Assembly (NCBI RefSeq): GCF_000971985.1
Contig: NZ_LAQQ01000001.1
Span: 930,001 to 994,000 of the forward strand
Length of the DNA: 64,000 nucleotides
Reading direction: 5' to 3'
Source of the DNA: Paenibacillus dauci
GTDB taxonomy: Bacteria > Bacillota > Bacilli > Paenibacillales > Paenibacillaceae
Below the pieces are notes generated by a model. It did not search any database. It worked only from the letters and a program-made list of their open reading frames with translations, and had not been told where the DNA came from. Numbering within the stretch: position 1 is the stretch's first letter; the number at the start of each line of letters is the position of its first letter. The translations under genes and the position numbers were made by a program. Of the stretch, positions 45,391 to 54,250 are shown one piece after another.

Positions 45391-45428
45391 TAAGTCGGAC
45401 TACAAGATTCCTCTTGTAGTCCGACTTA
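45391..45428 (-). terminator. Terminator of the spike-toxin operon
   Basis: A perfect 17-bp stem (TAAGTCGGACTACAAGA with its complement) and a 4-base loop, about 110 bases past the SUFU-like stop codon; on the minus strand TTATTTAG follows. Confidence 0.8.
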
Positions 45429-45539
45429 CTATAACATTATAGACAGAATAGGGAGTACAATTCTTATTCTTCGTTAGAGGTCCCTTTAATCTTAAGGCTC
45501 ATTTGAAACGTTGAACCTTTCTCTGGCAGTTGCATCTAC

Positions 45540-46118
45540 TTATACTACAGACTCCCGATTAATCTCAGGCGCATCCACATCATGGGAGACAAGTAAATTT
45601 TCTAATTCATCATAGCCATGCTTTTCGCCAAATCGGTATTCGGCTTCGGAAATAGGCGTTACTTGCAGCCAGCGGACACGTTTCCCATTCACATGAATGA
45701 TTTCTCCACCATCCTCCCATACCGGTTCCCAAAAATAGGGACTGACCAGATAAATGTGCTTCATTTTCAAATCAGGATAACCCGCTTCCATCGCATTAAG
45801 GAAGATTGTATTTCCAATACTTCTCGTTTCTAGGATTTGTTGAATCACCTGGTCGATCACTTTTCGATACGCTGTATCTTCAGCAAAGGAAGGTACAATC
45901 AGTTCAAACGGTCCTACTTTCTCACCCTTATCATTTTGAAGAGGGAGTAGACTGAATCCAATTGTAGCATAAGTCAGTTCGGTATTGGCAGGCCGCTCTC
46001 GAAGTAGAGCTAAAGCAATATTAGCTTTGGCTACTTCATACGTTTCGATTTCAAGCGGTTTCTCATTCATTCTAGTTAGAAGGTCTGCTACTTCTTGGGC
46101 TCGCGGGTTCCATTGCAT
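45540..46118 (-). CDS. Suppressor-of-fused (SUFU) domain immunity-type protein
   Basis: A 192-residue protein matching bacterial SUFU domains: ELTYATIGFSLLPLQ, LVSPYFWEPVW, RVRWLQVTPISEAEYRFGEK, then HGYDELENLLVSHDVDAPEI and a final NRESVV. Bacterial SUFU proteins belong to the SUKH-type immunity pool of polymorphic-toxin loci. It follows YezG by 31 bases, at the operon end. Since YezG is already the expected partner of the nuclease, this may be a second immunity gene kept from a former toxin tail. AAAGGAG lies 8 bases before the ATG. Confidence 0.82.
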   Translation of the reverse strand: MQWNPRAQEVADLLTRMNEKPLEIETYEVAKANIALALLRERPANTELTYATIGFSLLPLQNDKGEKVGPFELIVPSFAEDTAYRKVIDQVIQQILETRSIGNTIFLNAMEAGYPDLKMKHIYLVSPYFWEPVWEDGGEIIHVNGKRVRWLQVTPISEAEYRFGEKHGYDELENLLVSHDVDAPEINRESVV

Positions 46119-46149
46119 TCGTGTTCTCCTTTACCGATTTATATAGAAG

Positions 46150-46632
46150 TTAATTTTGAGACTCTCTTGTTTCCACATACTCTTTTAAAAAGGCTAAAAG
46201 TCCAGGATGGGTAGGCATCCTTCCTAAATGATCGTATTCCCAGATTAGCTGACGTTTATAGTCAGGGATCTCTATATTTATCAGATCCGTATAATCATAA
46301 TCCACCTTAAAATGGCCTGTATGATCGATAATCATAGTGAAATTAGTCCATAGTTCCTGTCTAGATTCTCGAAAAACAGCCTTAAGTTCTTCACAAATAG
46401 CATGTAATGCAAAAACTTCCCTATCTACTTCTTCTTCTTCTACATGATATAAGTTAGGTATCTCATACACATATATATAATTTTGAGGAGCTTCCAAAGT
46501 GTTAAAATAAAAATAAACTTCGCTCGAATCATCCAAGACTTCACCATAGAAATAGACTTTTTCCCACTCTGTAGGAATGATATCATTTATAGCTGATGCC
46601 AACTTTTGGTAAATAGTTTCTACGTTCATCAT
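46150..46632 (-). CDS. YezG-like immunity protein
   Basis: A 160-residue acidic protein of the DUF600/YezG family: ASAINDIIPTEWEKVYFYGE opens it, then SEVYFYFNTLEAP, and LWTNFTMIIDHTGHFKVDYD with a C-terminal PTHPGLLAFLKEYV. In Bacillus, YezG neutralises the LXG toxin YeeF, whose tail is a DNA/RNA non-specific endonuclease. The toxin ending 8 bases upstream has that same type of tail, so they are almost surely a pair. GGAGG lies 12 bases before the first ATG, within the toxin gene's end. Confidence 0.88.
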   Translation of the reverse strand: MMNVETIYQKLASAINDIIPTEWEKVYFYGEVLDDSSEVYFYFNTLEAPQNYIYVYEIPNLYHVEEEEVDREVFALHAICEELKAVFRESRQELWTNFTMIIDHTGHFKVDYDYTDLINIEIPDYKRQLIWEYDHLGRMPTHPGLLAFLKEYVETRESQN

Positions 46633-46640
46633 AAAATAAA

Positions 46641-49600
46641 TTAACCTCCAGCTTGATTTTTTATTGTTTTAGCTTTCTTTGTCCCATCAATCCAATACGT
46701 CACTTCAAATGAATCTGGTCTTATGGAATTCCCCGAGTAGTTTATCTTAATATTAACTTCTACTTTAAGAGGAGGATCCTCTTTAAGTGCATCTGCCCAC
46801 TCAGTCTCCATTTTATACCACCTACCACCAGCACCATTTACTTGTCCATCCATAGCCACCATATTATCTAAGCCACCAGCTCCTTCAAACTGACTTCCTA
46901 TAATATGACCACCATGATCACCAAGTAACCGATCTTGTCTTATTCCGTTATTACCTGCTTTTCGCTGAGCACTTAGACTCCGCTTTCCCTTTCCTAATTT
47001 AAGCGTTCCTTCACAACTAATAATACGTCCTTGGTTATCTGTACGATAGGTATATTCAGATGGCGGTATAGTTTTGGATTTCAATTTATACTCAATATTC
47101 GGTTTTAGTACTTTGTTTCGCTTAGCATTACGCATGAATTGTTCACCACTGCCTACCAAGGTATACGTGCCTGGAGTATGAGGCGATGAATTTCCCTGTG
47201 TAAGCGGAGAAGAACTAGAAGTTCCTCCGCTATTATGATGCATTACAGTAGGTCCATTGCCCGAATATAATCCATCCTTCAAATCCTGCTTCTGTCGCAA
47301 GCGATCCGGTGTATCCTCCGGAATATGCGAATGCATCCGTATCGGTCCATGATGATCCAGTCCACCAATGCCTGCTAGAGCCAGATTCTTCTGATTCATT
47401 CGGGCGCTGATGTTCTTCATCACCGCTCCGAGTCGCTCCATAGGGAGCATAAACGGCATTGCCCCAGGCTTGGCTCCTCCTTGTCCAACCGCTGGACCTG
47501 GCCGGGAGTGCGGCACCTCGCCACCTCCGGCCGCACGTGCCGCGGCTTCTGCTCCTTCTTCTGCCGCTTCCCTAGCTCCGGTCTTAGCAGCTCCTTTACC
47601 TAGCTTACCGGCTTTCGTAGCCAATTTTGCAGCACCTTTAGCCATTCCGACCGTATCAATCACACGCTCCAGCGATTTGACGCCTCCATAACCTACACTG
47701 TAATACTCTTCTTTGCTGCTCGTCAGTGGATTCAGCGTCGACTGCTTGGACGCTTTTTCGAAGGGCTCTAAGTACGTATCGATGGCTGCTCCAGCATCAG
47801 CTTTGAGCTGGCTGCCCGATTTTTGGAACGTCACGGTATCCAGTGCGTAGGTTCCTGCTGCCTTGGCTCCTTCCACCGTACCTTTGACTGTCTCATTTCG
47901 CTCCATCAACGTACCAACCTGCTTACCACTGACCCAGCTGTACAGCGTTTGAGCACCCGCATCTCCCATGAGACTAGTCGTCGTCAGATCACCTACATCG
48001 ACGACCAGTCCCCATAATCCCTTGGCAATCTCAATTCCAGCGTCTTTCATTCCCTCCATTTGAGCCTGTGAGCTGGCTAATTTGCGTTCATTCTCAATAG
48101 CAGCCAGTCCCTTACTCTGCAAAGCTTGTTCGAACGGAGAGAGCAGATGATCATGCACACCATGTCGGGAAGCTTCCAGCGTAATTTCCGCGCTCTTGCT
48201 CGAGGAATCTGCCTGAAGCTGCAATACATCGGTCAGGGTCTGCATCTGCAACTGATCAGCTCCAGTCAAGGATATCTTGCTGGCGTTCAGCTCCAGAGAA
48301 CCACCTGCATGGATCGAGACATTCTGATTGCCCGTCAAATTAACGCCTTTAGAGATATGCATGGACAGGTACAGTGCACCTTCCTGCGCATTCAGTGCCA
48401 GTTCTGATCCACTCATACTGACTTCCTTGCCCTGCGGATTAGCGAATGACTTGATACCGGGATCAGACATTTTACGTTCCATACGGGCTGCTGGACTCTC
48501 GGTTGGTGCAGCCGGTGTAACAGACACTGGGACCGCTGATCTCGTTGCCGGAACAGCAGGCATAGTAACTGGAGAAGACTGCGGTACGCTAGTACGAACC
48601 GACTGAATGGCCATAGCGCTATCTTCTTCTGCGCTTGGGAAATACAGCTTGATCTGAGCTCCTTTTTCCGGCATCAGGTACCAGACCTGATTCCCTTCTG
48701 CCGAATAAGGAAACCAGCGAGCATGCTGAGGATCCTGTGAATCATCGATATCCAGGTGTATTTTAACCTGATTTTTGTGAACATCCAGAATTTTGCCTTC
48801 AATTGCTGCACCAGTAATCACCGTATTACGAATTCGTGTTACTCGGATGCCTTCCGGTAGAGCACATTCATAAGACCAGACCAGCTGTCCTTTTTGCATC
48901 TGTGCAGAACGTTTAATAATGACATATTTAATATTATGCCGGATAACGGTATCTCCAATATCCAGTATATTATGCCATTCAAATGTATATCTTGTATAGT
49001 CGAACGCTGTAGTCTGCTTGCCCTGTGCAGCATCTCGCATATATGGAGCAATACTACGTTTATTACGGAAAGGTACATCTTTGAGGTCGATATGTCGGCG
49101 TGCTTCCGGGAGACCTATCCATATCTGTACACCATGCATAGTAATATTGGGCAGCAGCATAGCACCGACATGGGAAGCCAGACGCCGCAAGAAATCCCAG
49201 TCGGTCTCTTGATACTGCATAATGAATTGTCCGGTTAAATGGTCGCCAAATGCTTCATCCAATCTATCTGATTTGAGGTAATCATCCAGTACACTGTCTA
49301 CAATATCCATATACGTACAGTCGGTTTGCTGAAATGATCTTTCTTTAAGCTTCATATCCAGATTGAAACTATGAGAGACTATTTCTAATGTGATCTGTAG
49401 GTTATTATGTACGCCCTGCAATTCAATGTTATGGATCTGACCCATGAACAAGGGTCTTTTTTGACCATCCTGGGTATACCATAGCTCAACCGGATCCTGA
49501 CTGGCAGCATGATTAATAATAGCATTCTCTTGATCTTCACTAATTATGCCGATAACCTGCATCCGTGCATGGTGATCCATTTCCTGATAGATCTCAATAT

Positions 49601-49673
49601 GATGCAATCGTACATGACCATACGGCCAGATCAGTTCCATATCTTTATAAGTTAATAAGCCGGGAAGCTGCAA
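46641..49673 (-). CDS. VgrG-like spike fused to a DNA/RNA non-specific nuclease toxin
   Basis: A 1010-residue effector. Residues 1-~330 are a VgrG/gp27-gp5-like hub and OB domain (RLHHIEIYQEMDHHARMQV, FIMQYQETDWDFLRRLASHV, VWYLMPEKGAQIKLYFPS). A Pro/Ala linker follows, then a beta-prism (GVNLTGNQNVSIHAGGSLEL), helical region and repeated linker (707-774). The tail (from ~850) is an Endonuclease_NS_2-type toxin with GDHGGHIIGSQFEGAGGLDN then MVAMDGQVN and WYKMETEW. The ORF opens with GTG at 49685, but it abuts AAGGGG; TTG at 49673, 11 bases away, fits the site and aligns with the paralogue's MQHV start. Next to PAAR-like and YezG genes. Confidence 0.88.
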   Translation of the reverse strand: MQLPGLLTYKDMELIWPYGHVRLHHIEIYQEMDHHARMQVIGIISEDQENAIINHAASQDPVELWYTQDGQKRPLFMGQIHNIELQGVHNNLQITLEIVSHSFNLDMKLKERSFQQTDCTYMDIVDSVLDDYLKSDRLDEAFGDHLTGQFIMQYQETDWDFLRRLASHVGAMLLPNITMHGVQIWIGLPEARRHIDLKDVPFRNKRSIAPYMRDAAQGKQTTAFDYTRYTFEWHNILDIGDTVIRHNIKYVIIKRSAQMQKGQLVWSYECALPEGIRVTRIRNTVITGAAIEGKILDVHKNQVKIHLDIDDSQDPQHARWFPYSAEGNQVWYLMPEKGAQIKLYFPSAEEDSAMAIQSVRTSVPQSSPVTMPAVPATRSAVPVSVTPAAPTESPAARMERKMSDPGIKSFANPQGKEVSMSGSELALNAQEGALYLSMHISKGVNLTGNQNVSIHAGGSLELNASKISLTGADQLQMQTLTDVLQLQADSSSKSAEITLEASRHGVHDHLLSPFEQALQSKGLAAIENERKLASSQAQMEGMKDAGIEIAKGLWGLVVDVGDLTTTSLMGDAGAQTLYSWVSGKQVGTLMERNETVKGTVEGAKAAGTYALDTVTFQKSGSQLKADAGAAIDTYLEPFEKASKQSTLNPLTSSKEEYYSVGYGGVKSLERVIDTVGMAKGAAKLATKAGKLGKGAAKTGAREAAEEGAEAAARAAGGGEVPHSRPGPAVGQGGAKPGAMPFMLPMERLGAVMKNISARMNQKNLALAGIGGLDHHGPIRMHSHIPEDTPDRLRQKQDLKDGLYSGNGPTVMHHNSGGTSSSSPLTQGNSSPHTPGTYTLVGSGEQFMRNAKRNKVLKPNIEYKLKSKTIPPSEYTYRTDNQGRIISCEGTLKLGKGKRSLSAQRKAGNNGIRQDRLLGDHGGHIIGSQFEGAGGLDNMVAMDGQVNGAGGRWYKMETEWADALKEDPPLKVEVNIKINYSGNSIRPDSFEVTYWIDGTKKAKTIKNQAGG
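47350..47553. repeat. Shared toxin linker, live copy
   Basis: The copy inside the spike-toxin gene of the ~200-bp segment also present at 43773-43976. It lies directly before the variable toxin tail, in the same orientation, so recombination would swap the tail. Confidence 0.92.
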
Positions 49674-49708
49674 TGTTCCAATCACCCCTTGTTTTTAGAC
49701 ATATCCAA

Positions 49709-50203
49709 TTAATCCTGACCGTTGGTCTCTATCGTAATAACTCCACCCGACACATCCGATGACGGCTTGCTTACCTTGGTATAACTCGCAGTCGTTGTAC
49801 CACCATAGAATTCATATTCTTCTTTCATCACAGGTTGACAGGCACATGGCAGTGTCGATCGGGTTAACAAAGCATGTTCACCATCGATCAGTACATTAGT
49901 TTGTCCATTACTCCATTTTGTGCCGAAGTTAATCACTGGCTTGCAAAGGCTGCCTGTTACTTTACAGAAACCAAAAGCACCTTCCGAACTGATATTGCCA
50001 TTGGGTGCACATATAGCATCAGCTACGTTAAGCAGAGGCTTCTCCGGGTCATGTACGTATACTCCATGATCAATAGGCAGGTTCAGTACGCCAAGATCCG
50101 TTCCTTGACTGCACTTTAGCGTGGCACCTCTGGATACATAAGAATCGTCTCCACCCAGCACATTCATCGCCAGCGCCTGAACCAGCATTCCAAGTCCAAA
50201 CAT
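49709..50203 (-). CDS. DUF4280 PAAR-like spike-tip protein
   Basis: A 164-residue protein of the DUF4280 family, a PAAR-like fold that caps the spike in Firmicute contractile systems. SYVSRGATLKCSQGTDLGVL opens the domain, NVADAICAPNGNISSEGAFG and FGFCKVTGSLCKPVINFG follow with paired cysteines, then VLIDGEHALLTRSTLPCACQ. GAGGAG lies 8 bases before the ATG. It lies 35 bases before the spike-toxin gene, the usual order for a tip and its effector. Confidence 0.85.
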   Translation of the reverse strand: MFGLGMLVQALAMNVLGGDDSYVSRGATLKCSQGTDLGVLNLPIDHGVYVHDPEKPLLNVADAICAPNGNISSEGAFGFCKVTGSLCKPVINFGTKWSNGQTNVLIDGEHALLTRSTLPCACQPVMKEEYEFYGGTTTASYTKVSKPSSDVSGGVITIETNGQD

Positions 50204-50242
50204 ACAGGATTCTCCTCTCTATTTATCAATATTTGCCAACTT

Positions 50243-50881
50243 TTATTCTTCTAACCATCTCATCGAGCAGCAGATCGCATGAGCCAGTGGCTGCCAATGA
50301 GCAACATTTTCCAGCTTGAACTGCATACTCACGATAAAGGATCGTTCAGCCAGTGTACGAATAAACAAAATCTGCATAAAAGGATCGGGTTTTAATAAAA
50401 AAACCGTTTCATAATAAGGAATATTTGTATCTGCAGCATCCATATACAATATATCTCTTGTCATGATCTCCATATTAGGCTGGGCTTGTTTAGTCTGTTC
50501 AAGCATCCGATCAAGAATTCTATTCACCTGGTCATCGTTTATCTTCTCTATAATCGGCTTCACGCCAATGACAGTCTGCTGCTGCTTATCCTGAAACATA
50601 TAACTCGGAATAGACTCTGATGACTGATCTATTCTCATCTGATGGTTTTCCGTAAAAGATTCAGGTAAATGAAGGATTAGTCGCCCTTCATACAAACTGT
50701 TTTCTGTTACTCGCCACTCCTGCTCATCCTTGCCAGTTAGATGACCCGATTCTAGCCCATGTATACATTCTTCAACGCTCCAGTTCATCCAGGAGTCATC
50801 CGTTTCTCTGGAGTTCATCTCATCATTTATTATTCTCTGATTATGGATATCCAGAAATAGTTCATCCCAATATTCCTGCAT
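50243..50881 (-). CDS. DUF1795/DcrB-like protein, possible effector chaperone
   Basis: A 212-residue protein. From about residue 65 it has GRLILHLPESFTENHQMRID then YYETVFLLKPDPFMQILFIR, TLAERSFIVSMQFKLENV and AICCSMRWLEE, a layout of the DcrB/DUF1795 type. In type VI systems the DUF1795 Eag proteins chaperone effector transmembrane parts onto VgrG. The identification is by pattern only. It lies 39 bases before the PAAR-like gene. GGAGGG precedes the ATG. Confidence 0.6.
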   Translation of the reverse strand: MQEYWDELFLDIHNQRIINDEMNSRETDDSWMNWSVEECIHGLESGHLTGKDEQEWRVTENSLYEGRLILHLPESFTENHQMRIDQSSESIPSYMFQDKQQQTVIGVKPIIEKINDDQVNRILDRMLEQTKQAQPNMEIMTRDILYMDAADTNIPYYETVFLLKPDPFMQILFIRTLAERSFIVSMQFKLENVAHWQPLAHAICCSMRWLEE

Positions 50882-50893
50882 TCGCTCACCCTC

Positions 50894-51409
50894 CTACTGA
50901 ATATCTACCGGTTGTAATATATATCCTGTCAAATGCCGACGAAGCAGACTCTCTGCAGCATCCATACTCAGGAAGATATAAGGCTCACGAATTCCTTCCA
51001 CTTGAAAGAAATGATGTCCTTCCACTTGGGTAGCATCCAGCACCAGACGCTTTAATAATTGATTGTGCGGGTAAAATTCAGCTTCTGCTGATAACCCGTG
51101 TATGCGAGGCATTTTACATATCCAATAGGAATGTGGCTCTCCTGTATCCTGACTCATTAGATAGATCAGTTTGAAAGAAGATTTCAGATTGTATTTACTT
51201 AAAATATGTTTGAGCGGATCTGAAAATAATATTGTACTGCCTATCGTCAGATAATCCGTATATTCTGCCTCTTTGGGTGCAGCTATATTCCATACTTGTA
51301 CCGGAGGAATTGCAGCAAAATCTTTTCCACTCGTCAGCGGGGAGAGTGGCTTGATTCTGCGCTCTATACGTTCATCATTCTGCAGTAAGTAGTATTGCGG
51401 CAGTCTCAT
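50894..51409 (-). CDS. DUF1629-like protein
   Basis: A 171-residue protein. SDPLKHILSKYNLKSSFKLI, then YWICKMPRIHGLSAEAEFYP and LKRLVLDATQVEGHHFFQVE with IFLSMDAAESLLRR recall DUF1629 (imm11-type) proteins, which accompany type VI and polymorphic-toxin genes. I placed the start at the ATG at 51409, after GGAGGGTG; the frame extends further but overlaps the pentapeptide gene. Even so the genes overlap by 35 bases. Role not known. Confidence 0.6.
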   Translation of the reverse strand: MRLPQYYLLQNDERIERRIKPLSPLTSGKDFAAIPPVQVWNIAAPKEAEYTDYLTIGSTILFSDPLKHILSKYNLKSSFKLIYLMSQDTGEPHSYWICKMPRIHGLSAEAEFYPHNQLLKRLVLDATQVEGHHFFQVEGIREPYIFLSMDAAESLLRRHLTGYILQPVDIQ

Positions 51410-52508
51410 TAATTTGTTCACCCTCCACCCACTGGATTGCTTTTTGCTGTTCATCGCTGAAGATGAATTTGTCTTGATCATGTAGATTCATGCGTGTCCG
51501 GTTCATCGAAGCACCTGTAAAATAAGCCTGTTCAAAAAAGTGAATGCCTGTTAGATCAGCATGATCCAGATTAGCATATTCAAAATGAAGGCCCATAACT
51601 CCTGGTAGACGTTTCCCTTTATGATTCAAATGTTGAGCACTAGCCTGGCAAAAAACTGCATTTTGCAAATCGGCATAACGGAAATCTCCATCACTAATCA
51701 CCGAACCTCCAAAATCACATCCTGCTAGTACAGCGCGATACCAGCGTGTTCCAAACAAGAAACATTCCTTAAATCGAGCCGCTTCCAACCGGGCGCCTGT
51801 AAAATCGCTATATCTCATATCTTGGCGCTCCATATTCAGCCCATGTAAATTCGCATTATGGGCATCTCCATAAGCGAATCCATCCTGATTCTGAAGTATA
51901 GATGACTCCATCACAGCTGCTTGATCATCAATCGCGTATATCTGTTCACTTATATCTTTATATTCACCGACTCGTATAGTAATTTTTGCGGATTTGCCGA
52001 TCGATTGATACGATGGAATATCTATAAGATCAGGTATAGCAAAACGTAATAAGGCAACAATAAATTGATGAAAATAGGGAATAGTCTCTAGTGCCGCTAT
52101 TTCTGCATCCGCTTCATTTAGGACACCCATGTACTTTTTGTACTCTTGCTTTAGATCATTCATTAATAGAGTGAAGCAGGAATACAACCAGGAAACATCA
52201 TAGATGAAATGACATTTATGCAGGTCTTCGTACCACTCATTTGAATAGGCTTCGATTAGATATACATACGATTCGGATAAGATCGATGTACGCAGCATGG
52301 AGAAGTTGATAAATGCAATATCTGCTTTCTTTCCTTCGTTCTGCATATCTGATACCTGCTGACAAAAATGTTGAAAGTTGGCGATTAAGTCGGCTATAAG
52401 TTCTGCCTGCCGCTGATTAAATATCTGTTGAACTTCATCCAATCGTTGTTCTAATCTTTCCTGCACAACATGTTCTTTGAAGTGTTGAAGTGCTTCTTGT
52501 TTATTCAA
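51375..52508 (-). CDS. Pentapeptide-repeat protein of the spike operon
   Basis: A 377-residue protein. The N-terminal half is helical (residues ~1-180). From about residue 210 it has pentapeptide A(D/N)LxX repeats, such as NANLHGLNMERQDMRYSDFT, GARLEAARFKECFLFG, DGDFRYADLQNAVF and EYANLDHADLTGIHFFEQAY, forming a right-handed beta-helix. Similar proteins accompany spike genes, perhaps as adaptors. The start is TTG at 52508 with GGAG upstream; the spike gene ends 17 bases before. Its stop overlaps the DUF1629-like gene. Confidence 0.82.
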   Translation of the reverse strand: MNKQEALQHFKEHVVQERLEQRLDEVQQIFNQRQAELIADLIANFQHFCQQVSDMQNEGKKADIAFINFSMLRTSILSESYVYLIEAYSNEWYEDLHKCHFIYDVSWLYSCFTLLMNDLKQEYKKYMGVLNEADAEIAALETIPYFHQFIVALLRFAIPDLIDIPSYQSIGKSAKITIRVGEYKDISEQIYAIDDQAAVMESSILQNQDGFAYGDAHNANLHGLNMERQDMRYSDFTGARLEAARFKECFLFGTRWYRAVLAGCDFGGSVISDGDFRYADLQNAVFCQASAQHLNHKGKRLPGVMGLHFEYANLDHADLTGIHFFEQAYFTGASMNRTRMNLHDQDKFIFSDEQQKAIQWVEGEQINETAAILLTAE

Positions 52509-52525
52509 TGTGCCACCACTCCGTC

Positions 52526-54115
52526 TTAATTCATTTTGACTTCAGTAGCCATAAAGGTAGTTTTATCATCCAATCGGATGCTGTTGCCATTGCCCATCAA
52601 TTCAATAGTTCCTGCATTCAATTTCATATCTTTGGAAGACAGTGTCATCTCTGCACCTGCTGTTATATTGACGTTGGAGGGACTGTTAATAATAATCCCT
52701 TCAGAATCACTAATCTTGATATACAGACTGCTACCACTGGAAATGACAATTTCGTGCGGGGCAAGCATAATTTCTTTGCCACTTTTCGTCCTCATCGTCT
52801 TGACTGCTGGATCAGACATGCGATCCTGCGCCAGACGAGGATCCATTTGCGCTTCAATCGTTTTTTGACTCGTAACATTAGATGCAGATGCTGTCGAAGA
52901 TGATGGTTCTCTACTGCCGATTACATGCGAACTAGACGCTGCTGGGATGGAAGATCCTTCACCACCGGATGCATGCGAACCAGATACCGCTGGTGCAGGT
53001 GCTGCTGCTGTTGCTGGAGCATCCCTTTTCACCGAACTCATCGCATAACATTCCTCTTCCCGATACGATGGGAAATAAATGCGGATATCATCATTTTCTT
53101 CCGGCATACAGTACCATCCGGTATTATCTGCGGATGCATAGATCGTTGAATACGGGAACCAGAAATCGGTACTCTGATCCAGCTGTTCGTCCATTTTGAA
53201 CTTGATTTGTACCTTGTCCCGGTGGATGCAGACGACCTTGCCGTAGATGGAAGCGCCGATGATTGTACGGTTGTAATTTTTAATCGGGCGGATGCCGCTG
53301 CGCGGGGACAGCTTGTACGTATGGGTCAGAACGCTTTCTTTCATCTCTGTAACGGCCTCGCTTACCAGCAGCTTTTGCCCACGGAAAGTCACTTCGTAGC
53401 CGGGTTCCAATACTTTGACCGACTCTACTTCATACTGGATAAAATCCTGATCCTGTACGCCTGGAACATGATTCTCGGCAGCGCGCTGATAGTCGGCGAC
53501 ACGTTTGTTCACTTTGTAATTGATCGAATCGATCTCGCCTTTGTCCAGTCCCATCGGGAGTCCAAAGTAAAATTTGGGTACCCCATAACCGACAGCTGGA
53601 ATAAGCGGAGAATAGAAATGGGAAGCCAGACGCTTGAGGAATTCCCAGTCGGTCTCGTCATACTGCATGATGAAGGTACCGATTGCTTGCCTGTCGGTGA
53701 CCATATCTTGGCCCTCTGCTTTGCCATAGGGTGCGATGATTTTGTGGATCAGTTCGTTATACGTCATCCCTGGATTCTGGAAAGAACGCTTGTGACGCTT
53801 GATATCCAGTTCATAAGTATGCGAGACAGCTTCAACGGTCAGGTAATGCACGCCATTGACTACGTGCTCCTCTACCTCCATGGCGATGCCACGGAAAATA
53901 GGGTGGCGGTGACCACTGCCATCGGTAACAAATACTTTAATCTGAGTATCTTCATCTGAAGCTTTGACATATAATTCCCGGCGATGTTCATCGATAATAC
54001 CGGTAAAGGTCATCCGGGCATGATCATTCACCGTCTTTACTACTTTAAAATCGTGAAGTCGAACAAGCTTATAGGGCATGATCTCAATCTGATCATATGT
54101 AATCACATGCTGCAT
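52526..54115 (-). CDS. VgrG-like spike protein without toxin tail
   Basis: A 529-residue paralogue of the hub of the toxin-bearing spike. Residues 1-~350 are the hub/OB region (LVRLHDFKVVKTVNDHARM, FIMQYDETDWEFLKRLASHF, WYCMPEENDDIRIYFPSY). A Ser/Ala-rich linker with SHASGGEGSS-type repeats lies at ~370-415. A beta-prism tail ends it (IVISSGSSLYIKISDSEGII, NSPSNVNITAGAEMTLSSKD). No C-terminal toxin. AAAGGGG precedes the ATG by 8 bases. It is probably the basal trimeric spike, with the second one carrying the cargo, though both may trimerise alone. Confidence 0.85.
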   Translation of the reverse strand: MQHVITYDQIEIMPYKLVRLHDFKVVKTVNDHARMTFTGIIDEHRRELYVKASDEDTQIKVFVTDGSGHRHPIFRGIAMEVEEHVVNGVHYLTVEAVSHTYELDIKRHKRSFQNPGMTYNELIHKIIAPYGKAEGQDMVTDRQAIGTFIMQYDETDWEFLKRLASHFYSPLIPAVGYGVPKFYFGLPMGLDKGEIDSINYKVNKRVADYQRAAENHVPGVQDQDFIQYEVESVKVLEPGYEVTFRGQKLLVSEAVTEMKESVLTHTYKLSPRSGIRPIKNYNRTIIGASIYGKVVCIHRDKVQIKFKMDEQLDQSTDFWFPYSTIYASADNTGWYCMPEENDDIRIYFPSYREEECYAMSSVKRDAPATAAAPAPAVSGSHASGGEGSSIPAASSSHVIGSREPSSSTASASNVTSQKTIEAQMDPRLAQDRMSDPAVKTMRTKSGKEIMLAPHEIVISSGSSLYIKISDSEGIIINSPSNVNITAGAEMTLSSKDMKLNAGTIELMGNGNSIRLDDKTTFMATEVKMN

Positions 54116-54250
54116 GGGTATTCCCCTTTCTCAACCTCTATTTATAACAAATCGGCGCATATGGTAGGTCATCTGTATATGACCCTACCGCTGCGCCAAT
54201 TCCCTCTATACTATAACTCTGAAATTACTCTCAATAATCTAACTGCTATC

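Noticed and set aside
45540-54115. Prophage or phage-tail bacteriocin
   Set aside because: Spike and PAAR-like genes are present but no capsid, terminase, sheath, tube, holin or integrase was seen, and the neighbours are FHA, PP2C and immunity genes.
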